Notes: generated by a model not told the origin, from the sequence alone. Numbered from the stretch's first letter, positions 8,479 to 16,602 are shown. The stretch: 64,000 nucleotides of DNA from Nocardioides daeguensis (GCF_019192965.1 NZ_JAHTKU010000025.1:97303-161302); one strand, 5' to 3'. Program-made: numbers and translations.

Positions 8479-9132
8479 GTGAGCGTCACCCTCGCCGAGC
8501 TCGTCGTCGCCGATCCGCCGGCCTCCTGGCGGGAGGCCGGGTTCAGCGTGGACGACGACGGGAGCTGCTGGGTCGGGGCGGTACGGATCCGCCTCGTCGG
8601 GACCGAGCACGGCACCGGGATCGTCGGGTGGGCCCTGGGCGGTGTGCCGGCGGGCACGAGCGATGTCGACGGCATCCCCACCATCCCGGCCGCCCCGGCG
8701 ACCGTCGAGCCGAGCCGGCCCTCGGAGCATCCCAACGGCGTGACCCACCTCGACCACGTCGTCCTCCTCTCGCCCGACCTCGCCCGGACCACGGCGGCGT
8801 TGCGGTCCCTCGGGCTCGACGTACGCCGGGAGCGGGACGGGACGCTCGGCGGGGCGGCGATGCGACAGGTGTTCTTCCGCCTCGGTGAGGTGATCCTCGA
8901 GGTCGTCGGCTCGCCGGACGCGCAGGGCGAGGGGCCGTCGAGCCTGTGGGGCCTCACTCACACGGTGCCGGACATCGACGCGGCGGCGAGGCTGCTGGGG
9001 GAGCGGACGTCCCCGGTGAAGGACGCGGTCCAGCCGGGCCGTCGGATCACGACGCTGCGGCACCGCGACCTCGAGATGTCGGTGCGCACGGCGCTGATCT
9101 CGCCCCACGTGCGCCGCACCGAGCGACAATGA
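8479..9132 (+). CDS. VOC (glyoxalase-like) family protein
   Basis: A 217-residue protein. The C-terminal part from about residue 92 is a clear vicinal-oxygen-chelate module (THLDHVVLLSPDLARTTAALRSLGLDVRRER...FFRLGEVILEVVG). The N-terminal ~85 residues form a weaker second module, as in two-module VOC proteins. The reaction is unknown; members include lyases, dioxygenases and resistance proteins. TAGGGT (8465-8470) ends 8 nt before GTG 8479 and there is no ribosome site, so the transcript is probably leaderless. The lipoprotein hydrolase follows 4 nt later. Confidence 0.8.
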   Translation: MSVTLAELVVADPPASWREAGFSVDDDGSCWVGAVRIRLVGTEHGTGIVGWALGGVPAGTSDVDGIPTIPAAPATVEPSRPSEHPNGVTHLDHVVLLSPDLARTTAALRSLGLDVRRERDGTLGGAAMRQVFFRLGEVILEVVGSPDAQGEGPSSLWGLTHTVPDIDAAARLLGERTSPVKDAVQPGRRITTLRHRDLEMSVRTALISPHVRRTERQ

Positions 9133-9136
9133 CCCG

Positions 9137-9985
9137 ATGAGTCCACGCATCGGGGCAGTGACGACCATCCTCGCGGCGGCGCTGCCGCTCGCCGGCTGCG
9201 GCGGGGACGACGAGCCGGCAGGCGGGCCGGACAGCGGTCCGCCGACGAGCACGACAGCCACCGCGACGGCGACGGCGACGTCGGCACCCTGGCAGCCTCT
9301 CGCCGGAGCGCTCGGTCGCTGCGGTCCGCAGCCGCCGGACGTGGCCGACGCCGGGTTCGTCCCGACGGTGCTGAAGGACCCGGAGGTCGGCCGGATCAGC
9401 GCGGCCACCGCGGGGACCGGGCCGACGGTCGCGGTCCTGCTGCACCAGACCGACGGCAACGGGCTGTGCGGCTGGTTGCCGTACGCCGCCGACCTGGTCG
9501 CGGAGCCCGGGGTGCAGGTGCTCGCGGTCGACCTGTGCCGGTACGGCGAGTCGGAGTGCCGTGGCGACCGGTCGGGCCCGCGGCAGGTGGACGCGGTGGG
9601 AGTGGCCGTGCGCGAGGCCCGGTCCCAGCTCGGGGCGACGCGTGTGGTCGTGGTGGGTGCCTCGATGGGTGGCAGCGTCGCGCTGATGACCGCGGCCTCG
9701 GTGCCCGGTGTCGACGCCGCGGTCGACCTGTCCGGGCCGGTGGACTGGGACGGGCTGGCGGAGGTCGTCGACGGCGGTCGGGCGCTGCGGGTCCCGGTCC
9801 TCGTCGCGATGGCCGACGCCGAGGGCGTGGAGAAGGTCGACGGGTCGCGGGCCATCGTCGAGAACGCGCCGCAGGGCAGCCGGTTCGAGCCGGCGGAGTC
9901 CGGCCACGGCTACGACCTGCTCCTCGACGAGGACGCGGGCCCGCTCCCGCTCGCCGCGTCCGTGGCGGCGTGGATCCGCGGCTGA
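9137..9985 (+). CDS. Lipoprotein alpha/beta hydrolase
   Basis: A 282-residue protein with a type II signal peptide: lipobox LAGC, with lipidated C21. A Ser/Thr/Ala-rich linker follows (~33-50), then an alpha/beta-hydrolase domain anchored outside the membrane. The nucleophile elbow is GASMGG with S176, a likely acid is D227 (VAMADAEG), and the histidine is H257 (ESGHGYD). The substrate is unknown; it is probably an esterase or lipase-like enzyme. ATG 9137 lies 4 nt after the VOC gene, so they share a transcript. Confidence 0.85.
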   Translation: MSPRIGAVTTILAAALPLAGCGGDDEPAGGPDSGPPTSTTATATATATSAPWQPLAGALGRCGPQPPDVADAGFVPTVLKDPEVGRISAATAGTGPTVAVLLHQTDGNGLCGWLPYAADLVAEPGVQVLAVDLCRYGESECRGDRSGPRQVDAVGVAVREARSQLGATRVVVVGASMGGSVALMTAASVPGVDAAVDLSGPVDWDGLAEVVDGGRALRVPVLVAMADAEGVEKVDGSRAIVENAPQGSRFEPAESGHGYDLLLDEDAGPLPLAASVAAWIRG

Positions 9986-10003
9986 CGAAGGGCGGCCGAC
10001 GGG

Positions 10004-10219
10004 TCAGTCGCGGCGCTGCAGCACGACCCAGCCGAGCGCCACGCCGAAGCCGGAGAGGATCGGCCCGACGATCGAGAACGTCTCGGACTTCTCGTCCCCG
10101 ATGACGCCCCACGACAGGAGCGTCCAGTAGCCGCCGACGAGCAGCAGGAGCAGCGCCGGGGGCAGGCCGAGGAGCAGCTTCTGCCAGCGCGGGCGGGCGC
10201 CGTACCTGTCCTGGTCCAC
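10004..10219 (-). CDS. Small two-helix membrane protein
   Basis: A 71-residue protein with two hydrophobic segments (about residues 13-37 and 48-66) joined by a polar loop (IGDEKSETFS). I do not recognise a family. GTG at 10219 is preceded by TAGCCT (10231-10226) with a 6-nt gap, the leaderless pattern of this genome, which supports it as real. It is convergent with the lipoprotein hydrolase. Confidence 0.65.
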   Translation of the reverse strand: MDQDRYGARPRWQKLLLGLPPALLLLLVGGYWTLLSWGVIGDEKSETFSIVGPILSGFGVALGWVVLQRRD

Positions 10220-10239
10220 GCCGGCAGGCTACCGGCCGG

Positions 10240-10767
10240 CTACTCGTTGACGAGGACCGGGACGCCGACCGCGGCCGAGACGGCCTGGCCGCGCAGCTTC
10301 TTCGGCACGGCGATCGTGAACGCCTCGTGCTGCGAGGGCGGGCCGTCGTCGTGGTGGGTGTCCTCGTCGAGGTGGTGGGTGAACCGGCCGCGGCCGACCA
10401 GCGTGCCCGAGGCGTCGTAGAACCCCGCGAGCACCTGCAGCTCGAGCAGGTCCGAGACGTCACTGGTGACGTCGAGGGAACCGACGACGCGCTGGCCGTC
10501 GAAGCTCAGCGGGCCGAGGCTGACCCGGTCGTCGAACGGGCCGGGGATGCGGCCCACGGAGCCGGCGGACGCGGGCGCGGCGGTGGCGATGCCCGGCAGG
10601 TCCGGCTCACCGGTCGGGGCCGGGAGGTCCGGGAAGGAGGTGACCATCACCGGGCTCGGGGTGGTCGACGGGGTCGAGGAGGCGGCGGGGCCGCCGTTCC
10701 CGGCGCCGCCGCAGCCCGCGAGGGCGAGCGCGGCGGCGACCGAGACAGCAGTGATGCGGAACTTCAT
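10240..10767 (-). CDS. Lipoprotein of unknown function, partner of the phosphatase gene
   Basis: A 175-residue lipoprotein: signal peptide with LAGC lipobox, a Ser/Thr/Pro linker, then a compact beta-rich domain (SLGPLSFDGQRVVGSLDVTSD...VLAGFYDASGTLVGRGRFTHH) resembling the beta-sandwich of secreted FxLYD-type proteins. That comparison is tentative. ATG 10767 is chosen because it gives the signal peptide; the open frame continues upstream antisense through the phosphatase. It starts 2 nt after the phosphatase stop, so they form one operon and it may be phosphate-regulated. Confidence 0.75.
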   Translation of the reverse strand: MKFRITAVSVAAALALAGCGGAGNGGPAASSTPSTTPSPVMVTSFPDLPAPTGEPDLPGIATAAPASAGSVGRIPGPFDDRVSLGPLSFDGQRVVGSLDVTSDVSDLLELQVLAGFYDASGTLVGRGRFTHHLDEDTHHDDGPPSQHEAFTIAVPKKLRGQAVSAAVGVPVLVNE

Positions 10768-10769
10768 GG

Positions 10770-12515
10770 TCAGCGCACGTGGACCTTCACGGTCGGCGAC
10801 GTCGACGGGTTGTACGACGCGCTGCCGGCGTACTCCGCCGCCAGCTTGTGCTTGCCCTTCTTGAGCTTGAGCTTCACCTTGACGGTGGTGCCGGAGACGG
10901 TGACCGTCTTGACGACCTTGCCCTTGTCGAGGACCTTCACCGAGCCGGTGGCGGCGGCCGGGGTGACGGCGACCTTGACGGCCACCTTCTTGCCCGCCTT
11001 GACGCTCTTCGGCGCCGTGAGGCCGGTGCTCGACGCCGCCTTGGCCGGGGTGGCCGAGCCGTCGAGGTTCAGCGCGCTGCGCACGATGTTGAACAGGTCG
11101 GTGTTGTCGATCTCGTTGCTGATCGCGGACGAGCCGGGACCGTAGGCGAAGACCGGGACGTCGGCGCCGGTGTGGTTGCCCGACAGGTAGGAGAGCCACA
11201 GGCTCGCGGCCGCGTCGCCGTCGTGCACGGAGGCCGGGTCGTCCTTGGTGCGGAAGGTCGCCGGGGCGAAGGCCTCACGACCGGCGGCCTTGGCCTGGTT
11301 GGCGGTGCGCAGCGGGGTCGAGTTGTTGGCCGGGTTGCCCGAGTCCTTGTTGACCGGGGGGACGTCGGCCTCGGCGTTGGTGAAGCTGCCCTTCTCGATG
11401 ATGTTGAAGCCGGCGCACTCGTGGTCGGCGGTGACGACCACGAGGGTGTTGCCGTCGGCCTTGGCGAAGTCGAGCGCGACCTTGACCGCGTCGTCGAACG
11501 CCTTGATCTCCTCGAGGGTCTGCGCGGCGTCGTTGGCGTGCGAGCGCTTGTCGATGAGCGCACCCTCGACCTGCAGGTAGAAGCCCCTGCCGCCGGTGGC
11601 GGCGCTCTTGGACTTGAGCAGGCTGATCGCCTTGGAGGTCATCTCGGCGACCGTCGGCTCCAGCGCCTGGGGCGAGCCGGGGTTGTCCTGCTTGGACTTC
11701 TCGACGGTCAGGTTGCCCTTGTTGAACAGCCCGAAGACCTTCTGGCCGCTCGCGGCGTTGAGGTCGGCCTCGGTCGCGACGGTCTGGGTCGCCGGCGAGC
11801 CCAGGACGCTGTAGCCGTTGGCCTCGAGCGCGCTCTGGTCGGCGGCGTCGAAGCGCGCGAGTCCGCCGCCGAGGATGACGTCGGCGGTCTGGTTGCGGGC
11901 GATCTGGTCGGCGATCGGGGTGACCCGGACGTCGCTGGTCGGCAGGTCGGCGCCGGTGATGGCGTTGTCCTGGCAGCTGGCGGCCGAGTACGTCGGGCCC
12001 TGGCAGCCGCGCGCGAGCGCGTGCGACATCTGGCCGGCGGGGGTCGCGTCGGTGATCTCGGCGGTCGACACGTTGCCGGTCGCCAGGCCGGCGGCGTGCG
12101 CCTGCTCCATGACGGTCGGCGCGAGGTTGCCCTTGCCGTCGATGCCGAGCGCGGCGTTGTAGGTCTTGACGCCGGAGGACCACGCGGTGGCGGCCGAGGC
12201 GGAGTCGGTGACCAGGTTCGGGTGGAAGTCGGCGGCACCGGGCTGGCCGGAGTTCTTCTCGACGGCGTAGGTCGACACCTGGCCGACCACCGGCATCGTC
12301 TCCATGTTCAGCTTGCCGTCGGCGCCGTAGAAGCGCTCGCGGCCCGCCGTCACGTGCGTGCGGCCCATGCCGTCGCCCAGCAGGTAGATGACGTTCTTCG
12401 CCTTGCCCGCGGCGGGTTCGGCGGCGGTGGCCTGGTTGGCCAGGCCCGCGCCGGCACCGGCGGTGCCGGCCAGCAGCACCGCGGCCAGGGCGGTCGTCTT
12501 GATGCGAGATCGCAT
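10770..12515 (-). CDS. phoA: Secreted alkaline phosphatase with C-terminal Ig-like domain
   Basis: A 581-residue exported enzyme that removes phosphate from organic monoesters. The signal peptide spans ~1-32. The catalytic domain (~38-485) shows GDGMG with metal ligand D48, the phosphorylated serine in TDSASAATAW (S105), VEGALID with E318, ADHE (364-367) and GNHTGAD with H449. A Lys/Val-rich bacterial Ig-like (Big_5-type) module covers ~495-581 and may hold the enzyme at the cell wall. The ATG at 12515 has AGGAAAGGG upstream. A possible PHO box lies at 12609-12630 and a -10 TAACCT at 12570-12565. It is followed directly by a lipoprotein gene. Confidence 0.95.
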   Translation of the reverse strand: MRSRIKTTALAAVLLAGTAGAGAGLANQATAAEPAAGKAKNVIYLLGDGMGRTHVTAGRERFYGADGKLNMETMPVVGQVSTYAVEKNSGQPGAADFHPNLVTDSASAATAWSSGVKTYNAALGIDGKGNLAPTVMEQAHAAGLATGNVSTAEITDATPAGQMSHALARGCQGPTYSAASCQDNAITGADLPTSDVRVTPIADQIARNQTADVILGGGLARFDAADQSALEANGYSVLGSPATQTVATEADLNAASGQKVFGLFNKGNLTVEKSKQDNPGSPQALEPTVAEMTSKAISLLKSKSAATGGRGFYLQVEGALIDKRSHANDAAQTLEEIKAFDDAVKVALDFAKADGNTLVVVTADHECAGFNIIEKGSFTNAEADVPPVNKDSGNPANNSTPLRTANQAKAAGREAFAPATFRTKDDPASVHDGDAAASLWLSYLSGNHTGADVPVFAYGPGSSAISNEIDNTDLFNIVRSALNLDGSATPAKAASSTGLTAPKSVKAGKKVAVKVAVTPAAATGSVKVLDKGKVVKTVTVSGTTVKVKLKLKKGKHKLAAEYAGSASYNPSTSPTVKVHVR

Positions 12516-12608
12516 GCTCGGGTTGTCCCTTTCCTCCGCGCCGCCGGTCGGCGCGACCGCCCGGAGGTTAGAAAGCCCACGACAACCGGTCGCGAGCAGC
12601 GGTTGGCC

Positions 12609-12630
12609 GCAAGGTGTGCGCCACGTGAAC
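12609..12630 (-). promoter_or_regulatory. Possible PHO box of the phosphatase operon
   Basis: On the minus strand, GTTCACGTGGC and GCACACCTTGC lie as adjacent 11-mers. Actinobacterial PhoP binds direct 11-bp units beginning GTTCA/GNTCA. The first unit fits well, the second only loosely. It is 38 nt upstream of a -10-like TAACCT, a suitable place for an activator. Confidence 0.4.
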
Positions 12631-12661
12631 GGCGCACATCCTCGTCCCGGGAGGTTCGAGA

Positions 12662-13285
12662 TCACCCCAGGGCGAGCTTGGCGGCGACCAGGACCATGGT
12701 CCCCGCGATGCACAGCTCCAGTACCTGCCAGGACCGAGGCCGGGACAGCAGCGGTGCGAGCAGTCGCGCACCGAAACCCAGGCCGCAGAACCAGAGCAGG
12801 CTCGCGAGCGTCGCGCCGACGCCGAACCACCAGCGGCCCGCTGGCTCGCCGCCGTCGTGGGCGGTCGCGATCGACCCGATGAGCAGCAGCGTGTCGAGGT
12901 ACACGTGCGGGTTGAGCCAGGTCAGCAGGACCACCCGGGTCACGACGCTGCGCCGGGTCTCGGCCCCGGCGCTCGCCGTGCCGTTGACGGCGGCCAGCGA
13001 CTCGGGCCGGGCGGCGCGGCGCAGCGAGCCGGCGGCGTACCAGAGCAGGAAGGCGACGCCGAGCCACCGCACGACCGTGAGGGCCCAACCGGTCTCGTCC
13101 ACCAGGGCGCCGACACCGGCGATGCCCGCCGCGATGAGGATCGCGTCGGACGCCGCGCAGATGAGCACCACGACGCCGACGTGGGAGCGGAGCAGGCCCT
13201 GCCGCAGGACGTAGGCGTTCTGAGCGCCGATCGCGACGATGAGGGAGGCCGTGGTCAGCAGGCCGGCGAGGGCAGGGGCGAGCAC
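12662..13285 (-). CDS. lysE: LysE/ArgO-type amino-acid exporter
   Basis: A 207-residue membrane protein with about six TM helices. It begins GLLTTASLIVAIGAQNAYVLRQGL, the signature of the LysE/ArgO exporter of basic amino acids, and contains TWLNPHVYLDTLLLIGS. It exports lysine or arginine by proton-driven antiport. GTG 13285 gives the family N-terminus. It is divergent from a LysR regulator of the ArgP/LysG type, the standard arrangement, with a perfect 18-bp palindrome between them. Confidence 0.92.
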   Translation of the reverse strand: MLAPALAGLLTTASLIVAIGAQNAYVLRQGLLRSHVGVVVLICAASDAILIAAGIAGVGALVDETGWALTVVRWLGVAFLLWYAAGSLRRAARPESLAAVNGTASAGAETRRSVVTRVVLLTWLNPHVYLDTLLLIGSIATAHDGGEPAGRWWFGVGATLASLLWFCGLGFGARLLAPLLSRPRSWQVLELCIAGTMVLVAAKLALG

Positions 13286-13325
13286 GTCGTCGACGGTAGG
13301 GCGCGACGGCAGTGAAGAACAGCGA

Positions 13326-13343
13326 ATGTTCCTTAAGGAACAT
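13326..13343. promoter_or_regulatory. Perfect 18-bp palindrome ATGTTCCTTAAGGAACAT
   Basis: The palindrome lies between the divergent exporter and LysR-type regulator. It is centred about 20 bp upstream of the regulator's -10 box (TACTAT, 13354-13359), so it would cover its -35 region. It is the probable binding site of the regulator. CCTTAAGG also occurs between the LysR and tdh genes at 18036-18043. Confidence 0.65.
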
Positions 13344-13366
13344 GAGCAATGCTTACTATCGCTCCC

Positions 13367-14248
13367 ATGCGCTTCGACCCGGCCCAGCTGGAGACCCTGG
13401 TCGCCATCACCGAGGAGGGCACATTCGAGGCCGCCGCCCACCGGCTCCACGTCACCGCGAGCGCGGTGAGCCAGCGGGTGCGCGCGCTGGAACGGGCCGC
13501 GGGCCAGGTCCTCGTCCGCCGTACGACGCCCGCGAGCGTGACGCCGGCGGGGGAGCCGCTCGTGCGACTCGGCCGGCAGCTGCGCCTCCTCGCTGCCGAG
13601 GCCGCGCTCAGCCTCGGCGGCGACGAGATCGTCGACCTCGCCGTCGCGGTCAACGCCGACTCCCTGGCGACCTGGTTCCGCCCGGTGCTCGCCGCCGTCG
13701 CGCGCCGTCCGGGCACCGCGCTGCGCCTGCACGTCGAGGACCAGGCCTACTCCGACGACCTGCTGCGGCGCGGGGAGGTGCTGGCCGCGGTCACCGACGA
13801 GCCGCACCCCGTGCAGGGCTGTGTCGTCGAGCGCCTCGGCGGGATCCGGTACACGCCCGCCGCAGCGCCCTGGCTGGTCGAGCGGCACCGCCGCGGCCGC
13901 GGCATCGACTGGGCGGCGATGCCGCTGGTCGTCTACGACGAGAAGGACCACCTGCAAGACGCCCTCCTCGCCACCCACGACGTGGGTCGCCCGCCCGTCG
14001 TGCACCGGGTCCCCAGCACGGCGGACTTCCACGAGGCGATCCGGGCCGGCCTCGGCTGGGGGATGCTCCTGGACCCGCAGCTCGCCGACAGCGTGGCCGC
14101 CGAGGAGGTGGTCCGGCTGCCGGGCGCCCGGCCGGTCGTCGTACCGCTGTTCTGGCAGCGGTGGCGCCTCGACAGCCCGGAGCTCGCGGCGCTCACCGAC
14201 GACGTACGGCGGGCGGCGCGGGTGCTCAGGCCTCCGCGGTCGCCTTGA
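13367..14248 (+). CDS. lysG: LysR-type regulator, ArgP/LysG/IciA subfamily
   Basis: A 293-residue LTTR. The N-terminal winged HTH (~4-62, FDPAQLETLVAITEEGTFEAAAHRLHVTASAVSQRVRAL) and long effector domain match ArgP/LysG, which activates the lysE/argO exporter when intracellular lysine or arginine is high. ATG 13367 is 7 nt after TACTAT, giving a leaderless start; an ATG at 13349 is possible but would precede the promoter. The 3' end overlaps the convergent SRPBCC gene by 23 bp. Confidence 0.9.
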   Translation: MRFDPAQLETLVAITEEGTFEAAAHRLHVTASAVSQRVRALERAAGQVLVRRTTPASVTPAGEPLVRLGRQLRLLAAEAALSLGGDEIVDLAVAVNADSLATWFRPVLAAVARRPGTALRLHVEDQAYSDDLLRRGEVLAAVTDEPHPVQGCVVERLGGIRYTPAAAPWLVERHRRGRGIDWAAMPLVVYDEKDHLQDALLATHDVGRPPVVHRVPSTADFHEAIRAGLGWGMLLDPQLADSVAAEEVVRLPGARPVVVPLFWQRWRLDSPELAALTDDVRRAARVLRPPRSP

Positions 14249-14678
14249 TCCCGACCAGCGTCTGACGCATCCCGTCGCGCAGCGACGCGGTGAAGCTCTC
14301 CATGCCGCCGAGGAAGCCCTCGGTGAGCTCGCGGGAGAGCTCGGAGATGCCGTCGGGGGTGGCGCGCCGCTGGGTGAGCCGGGTGCCGGCTCCGTCCGGG
14401 GCGAGGTGGAAGGACCACACGGCCCAGTTCTCCTCGACCCGGAAGGCGATCTCCTCCTCGGGCGCGAACCGGACGATCCGCGCGTGCGTCGTCCACGCCA
14501 GCTCGCCGTGCTGGTTGCGGTTGGTGAAGGCGACGCCCTCGCCGGGCTCGGCGGCGTCCTTGATCCGGGTGGAGGTGACCTGCGGGCTCCACTCGGCCAT
14601 CCGGCGTACGTCGCTGACGAGTGCCCACACCGCCGCGGGCGGGGCGTCGATCCCGATCGAGTCCTCGAGCTGGTCCAT
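14226..14678 (-). CDS. SRPBCC/polyketide cyclase-like protein
   Basis: A 150-residue START-like domain protein: IGIDAPPAAVWALVSDVRRMAEWSPQV at the N-terminus, an antiparallel sheet, and a long C-terminal helix (SRELTEGFLGGMESFTASLRDGMRQTLVGIKATAEA). The hydrophobic cavity binds a lipid or aromatic ligand; no catalytic activity can be assigned. ATG 14678 has TAGCGT (14692-14687) 8 nt upstream, so it is probably leaderless. It is divergent from a TetR gene across a 58-bp region with a good operator, suggesting control by that TetR. Confidence 0.85.
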   Translation of the reverse strand: MDQLEDSIGIDAPPAAVWALVSDVRRMAEWSPQVTSTRIKDAAEPGEGVAFTNRNQHGELAWTTHARIVRFAPEEEIAFRVEENWAVWSFHLAPDGAGTRLTQRRATPDGISELSRELTEGFLGGMESFTASLRDGMRQTLVGIKATAEA

Positions 14679-14707
14679 GCCCTCGGACGCTAGCCCCGAT
14701 CCATCTT

Positions 14708-14725
14708 TACGTCCAGTCGGTCGTA
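14708..14725. promoter_or_regulatory. TetR operator candidate TACG-N-CC-N4-GG-N-CGTA
   Basis: An 18-bp imperfect palindrome. Its right end reaches TATAGT (14724-14729), the -10 box of the TetR gene at 14737. It also lies in the promoter region of the divergent SRPBCC gene, so a bound repressor would control both. Confidence 0.65.
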
Positions 14726-14736
14726 TAGTTGTGCCC

Positions 14737-15321
14737 GTGGCAGCCAGCACCGACGGACGGCGGGCGCGGGGGGACGTGACCCGACGCCGGGCAGCGCGGT
14801 GCGCGGCCGACATCGCGACCACGCACGGCCTGGACTCGATCTCCGTCGGGGCACTGGCGAGCGCGACCGGGCTGAGCAAGAGCGGCATCCTGACGGTGTT
14901 CAGCTGCCGCGAGGCGATCCAGGTGGCGGCGGTCGCCGAGGCACGCCAGGTGTACGTCGACACCGTGATCGCCCCGGTCTGGGGCGCCGATCCGGGGCGG
15001 GTCCGGCTGGCGGCCCTGCTCGACGCGTGGGTCGCCTACCAGCGCGCGGGAGTGTTCCCGGGCGGCTGCTTCGTCGCCGCCACCTCGGCCGAGTACGGCC
15101 GCCGCGACGGGCCGGTCGCCGACGCGGTCCGCGCGCTCAAGCGCGAGTGGCTCGACCTGCTCGAGCGCGAGCTGACCACCTCCGGCTCCACGGAGCCCGC
15201 CGAGGACGCCTTCCGGATCGACGCCTACCTGGTCGCCGCCAACACCCGCCGCCAGCTGTTCGGCGACGACGCCGCGCTCGAGACCGCTCGCCGGCTGGCG
15301 CTCGCTGTCCTCTCAGGCTGA
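14737..15321 (+). CDS. TetR-family regulator
   Basis: A 194-residue TetR protein with an N-terminal HTH (ISVGALASATGLSKSGILTVFSCREAIQVAAV) and the TetR_C ligand domain containing a FPGGCFVAATSAEY motif seen in many actinobacterial members. TATAGT (14724-14729) ends 7 nt before GTG 14737; GTG 14731 in the same frame would leave only 1 nt. The operator over its own -10 box suggests autorepression and control of the divergent SRPBCC gene. Confidence 0.88.
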   Translation: MAASTDGRRARGDVTRRRAARCAADIATTHGLDSISVGALASATGLSKSGILTVFSCREAIQVAAVAEARQVYVDTVIAPVWGADPGRVRLAALLDAWVAYQRAGVFPGGCFVAATSAEYGRRDGPVADAVRALKREWLDLLERELTTSGSTEPAEDAFRIDAYLVAANTRRQLFGDDAALETARRLALAVLSG

Positions 15322-15666
15322 CCGCGTCGAGCCCTCGTGGGCCCGGCGTACCAGCTCGACCACCGACACGCCGTGCTCGGAGGGGGTGCTGCGGGCCTGC
15401 CGGTCCAGCCACATCGCGGCGTCGAGCGCATCGGTCGCCAGCTGCCGCAGGTCGTCGGCGCTCAGCTCGGCGCCGCAGCCCGTCGCTTCGTCGGCCACGG
15501 TGGCGCTGAAGGCCGGCTCGGCGGCCGCACCCTCCAGCCACCAGGTCCGGAGCAGGCCGAAGCGCGGGCCCTCGTGCAGCCACGTGCCCGGGTCGTCCTC
15601 GGCATGCTCTGCCGCCGTGGTCACGCACCACGAGGGGCACCCTCGCCGCTCCTGCTCCGCCTCCAC
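15313..15666 (-). CDS. Small cysteine-motif protein, DUF6907-like
   Basis: About 117 residues. An RRGCPSWC motif followed by acidic/His residues (AAEHAEDDPGTWLHEGP) resembles the CPxWC zinc-binding start of DUF6907-type actinobacterial proteins, with a helical C-terminal half (LSADDLRQLATDALDAAMWLDRQA). Function is unknown. The start is uncertain: GTG 15666 gives a compact protein, but GTG 15726/15723 and ATG 15747 are possible, the last overlapping the divergent LysE-like gene. It overlaps the TetR end by 9 bp. Confidence 0.65.
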   Translation of the reverse strand: MEAEQERRGCPSWCVTTAAEHAEDDPGTWLHEGPRFGLLRTWWLEGAAAEPAFSATVADEATGCGAELSADDLRQLATDALDAAMWLDRQARSTPSEHGVSVVELVRRAHEGSTRSA

Positions 15667-15745
15667 CCCCGGCCGATCGGCTCCTGGGCGGGCCAGCTGA
15701 GGAATCGGTTCGCGCGATCGCACCACCGGGGCGGATACTTCCGCC

Positions 15746-16393
15746 ATGCCGTCCACCAGCCAGCTCGCCGCGTTCGCGGTCGCCTCGTTCCTGTTCATCC
15801 AGGTCCCGGGGCCGAGCCTGCTGTTCACGATCGGCCGCGCGCTCACCGTCGGGCGCCGCGACGCGCTCCTCTCGGTGGTGGGCAACGCCCTCGGCCTGGT
15901 CGCGCAGGTCGTGCTCGTGGCCGTCGGCCTGGGCGCGGTGGTGGCCGCCTCCGCGACGGCGTTCACGCTGCTCAAGCTCGCCGGCGCGGCGTACGTCATC
16001 TACCTCGGTGTCCGCGCGGTCCTGCACCGCGCCGACGCCCGCGCCGCCCTCGAGGCCGTCGGGGTCGGGACGGCGACCACACCGGCGAGGGGGCTCGTGT
16101 CGGTGCGCACCGGGTTCGTGGTCGGGGCGACCAACCCGAAGACGATCGTGTTCTTCGTGGCCTTCTTGCCGCAGTTCATCGACGGCGGGGCGCCGGCGGC
16201 GCCGCAGCTGCTGCTCCTCGGCGTGCTCTTCGGTGCGATGGCCGTGTGCTCGGACGGCTGCTGGGCGCTGGTCGCCGCCCGCGCCCGGGACTGGTTCGCC
16301 CGGGACCCGAAGCGGCTCGACTCCCTCGGCGCGGCCGGCGGCGTGATGATGGTCGGCCTCGGCATCACCCTCGCGACCGCCGAGAGTCACTAG
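15746..16393 (+). CDS. LysE/RhtB-family translocator
   Basis: A 215-residue membrane protein with six TM helices. FIQVPGPSLLFTIGRALTVGRRDAL at the N-terminus and GATNPKTIVFFVAFLPQFID in the middle are the RhtB/LysE family motifs. Homologues export homoserine, threonine, leucine or other amino acids. It differs from the ArgO-type exporter at 12662 and has no dedicated LysR beside it. GATACT (15734-15739) 6 nt before ATG 15746 suggests a leaderless start. It ends in a 22-bp repeat array. Confidence 0.9.
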   Translation: MPSTSQLAAFAVASFLFIQVPGPSLLFTIGRALTVGRRDALLSVVGNALGLVAQVVLVAVGLGAVVAASATAFTLLKLAGAAYVIYLGVRAVLHRADARAALEAVGVGTATTPARGLVSVRTGFVVGATNPKTIVFFVAFLPQFIDGGAPAAPQLLLLGVLFGAMAVCSDGCWALVAARARDWFARDPKRLDSLGAAGGVMMVGLGITLATAESH

Positions 16394-16406
16394 CCCCCCC
16401 GATGAC

Positions 16407-16600
16407 CTGCCGCATCCCCACCGTTGAGTTGCCGCATCCTCACCATTGAGTTGCCGGAAGCTCGCACTTGAGTTGTCGCATCCTCGCCGTTGAGTTGCCG
16501 TCGCGCGCCCTTGGGAGCCGAGCGGAAGCTTGATGGGGAGGATGGGGAAGCTCAACGGTGAGGATGGGGAAGCTCAACGGTGAGGATGGGGAAGGTCAAC
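16407..16600. repeat. 22-bp repeat array with direct and inverted copies
   Basis: Four forward units of 22 bp (consensus about CTGCCGCATCCTCACCGTTGAG) have TTGAG at 16424, 16446, 16468 and 16490. After a 34-bp divider, three inverted units follow (CTCAACGGTGAGGATGGGGAAG at 16551 and 16573, a degenerate one at 16529) plus a partial one at 16595. The copies are imperfect and have no spacers, so this is not CRISPR. The two halves can fold into a long stem between the convergent genes. Confidence 0.85.
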
Positions 16601-16602
16601 GA

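Noticed and set aside
10779..13214. An 811-codon plus-strand frame opposite the alkaline phosphatase
   Set aside because: The phosphatase on the minus strand has all catalytic motifs and a signal peptide; the opposite frame has no recognisable protein features.
15746..16393. Calling the second LysE-type exporter a duplicate of the one at 12662
   Set aside because: The N-terminal motif (QVPGPSLLF) places it in the RhtB-like branch, different from the ArgO/LysE branch.
16407..16600. Possible CRISPR array
   Set aside because: Units are contiguous without unique spacers, are imperfect, and appear in both orientations. No cas genes are present.
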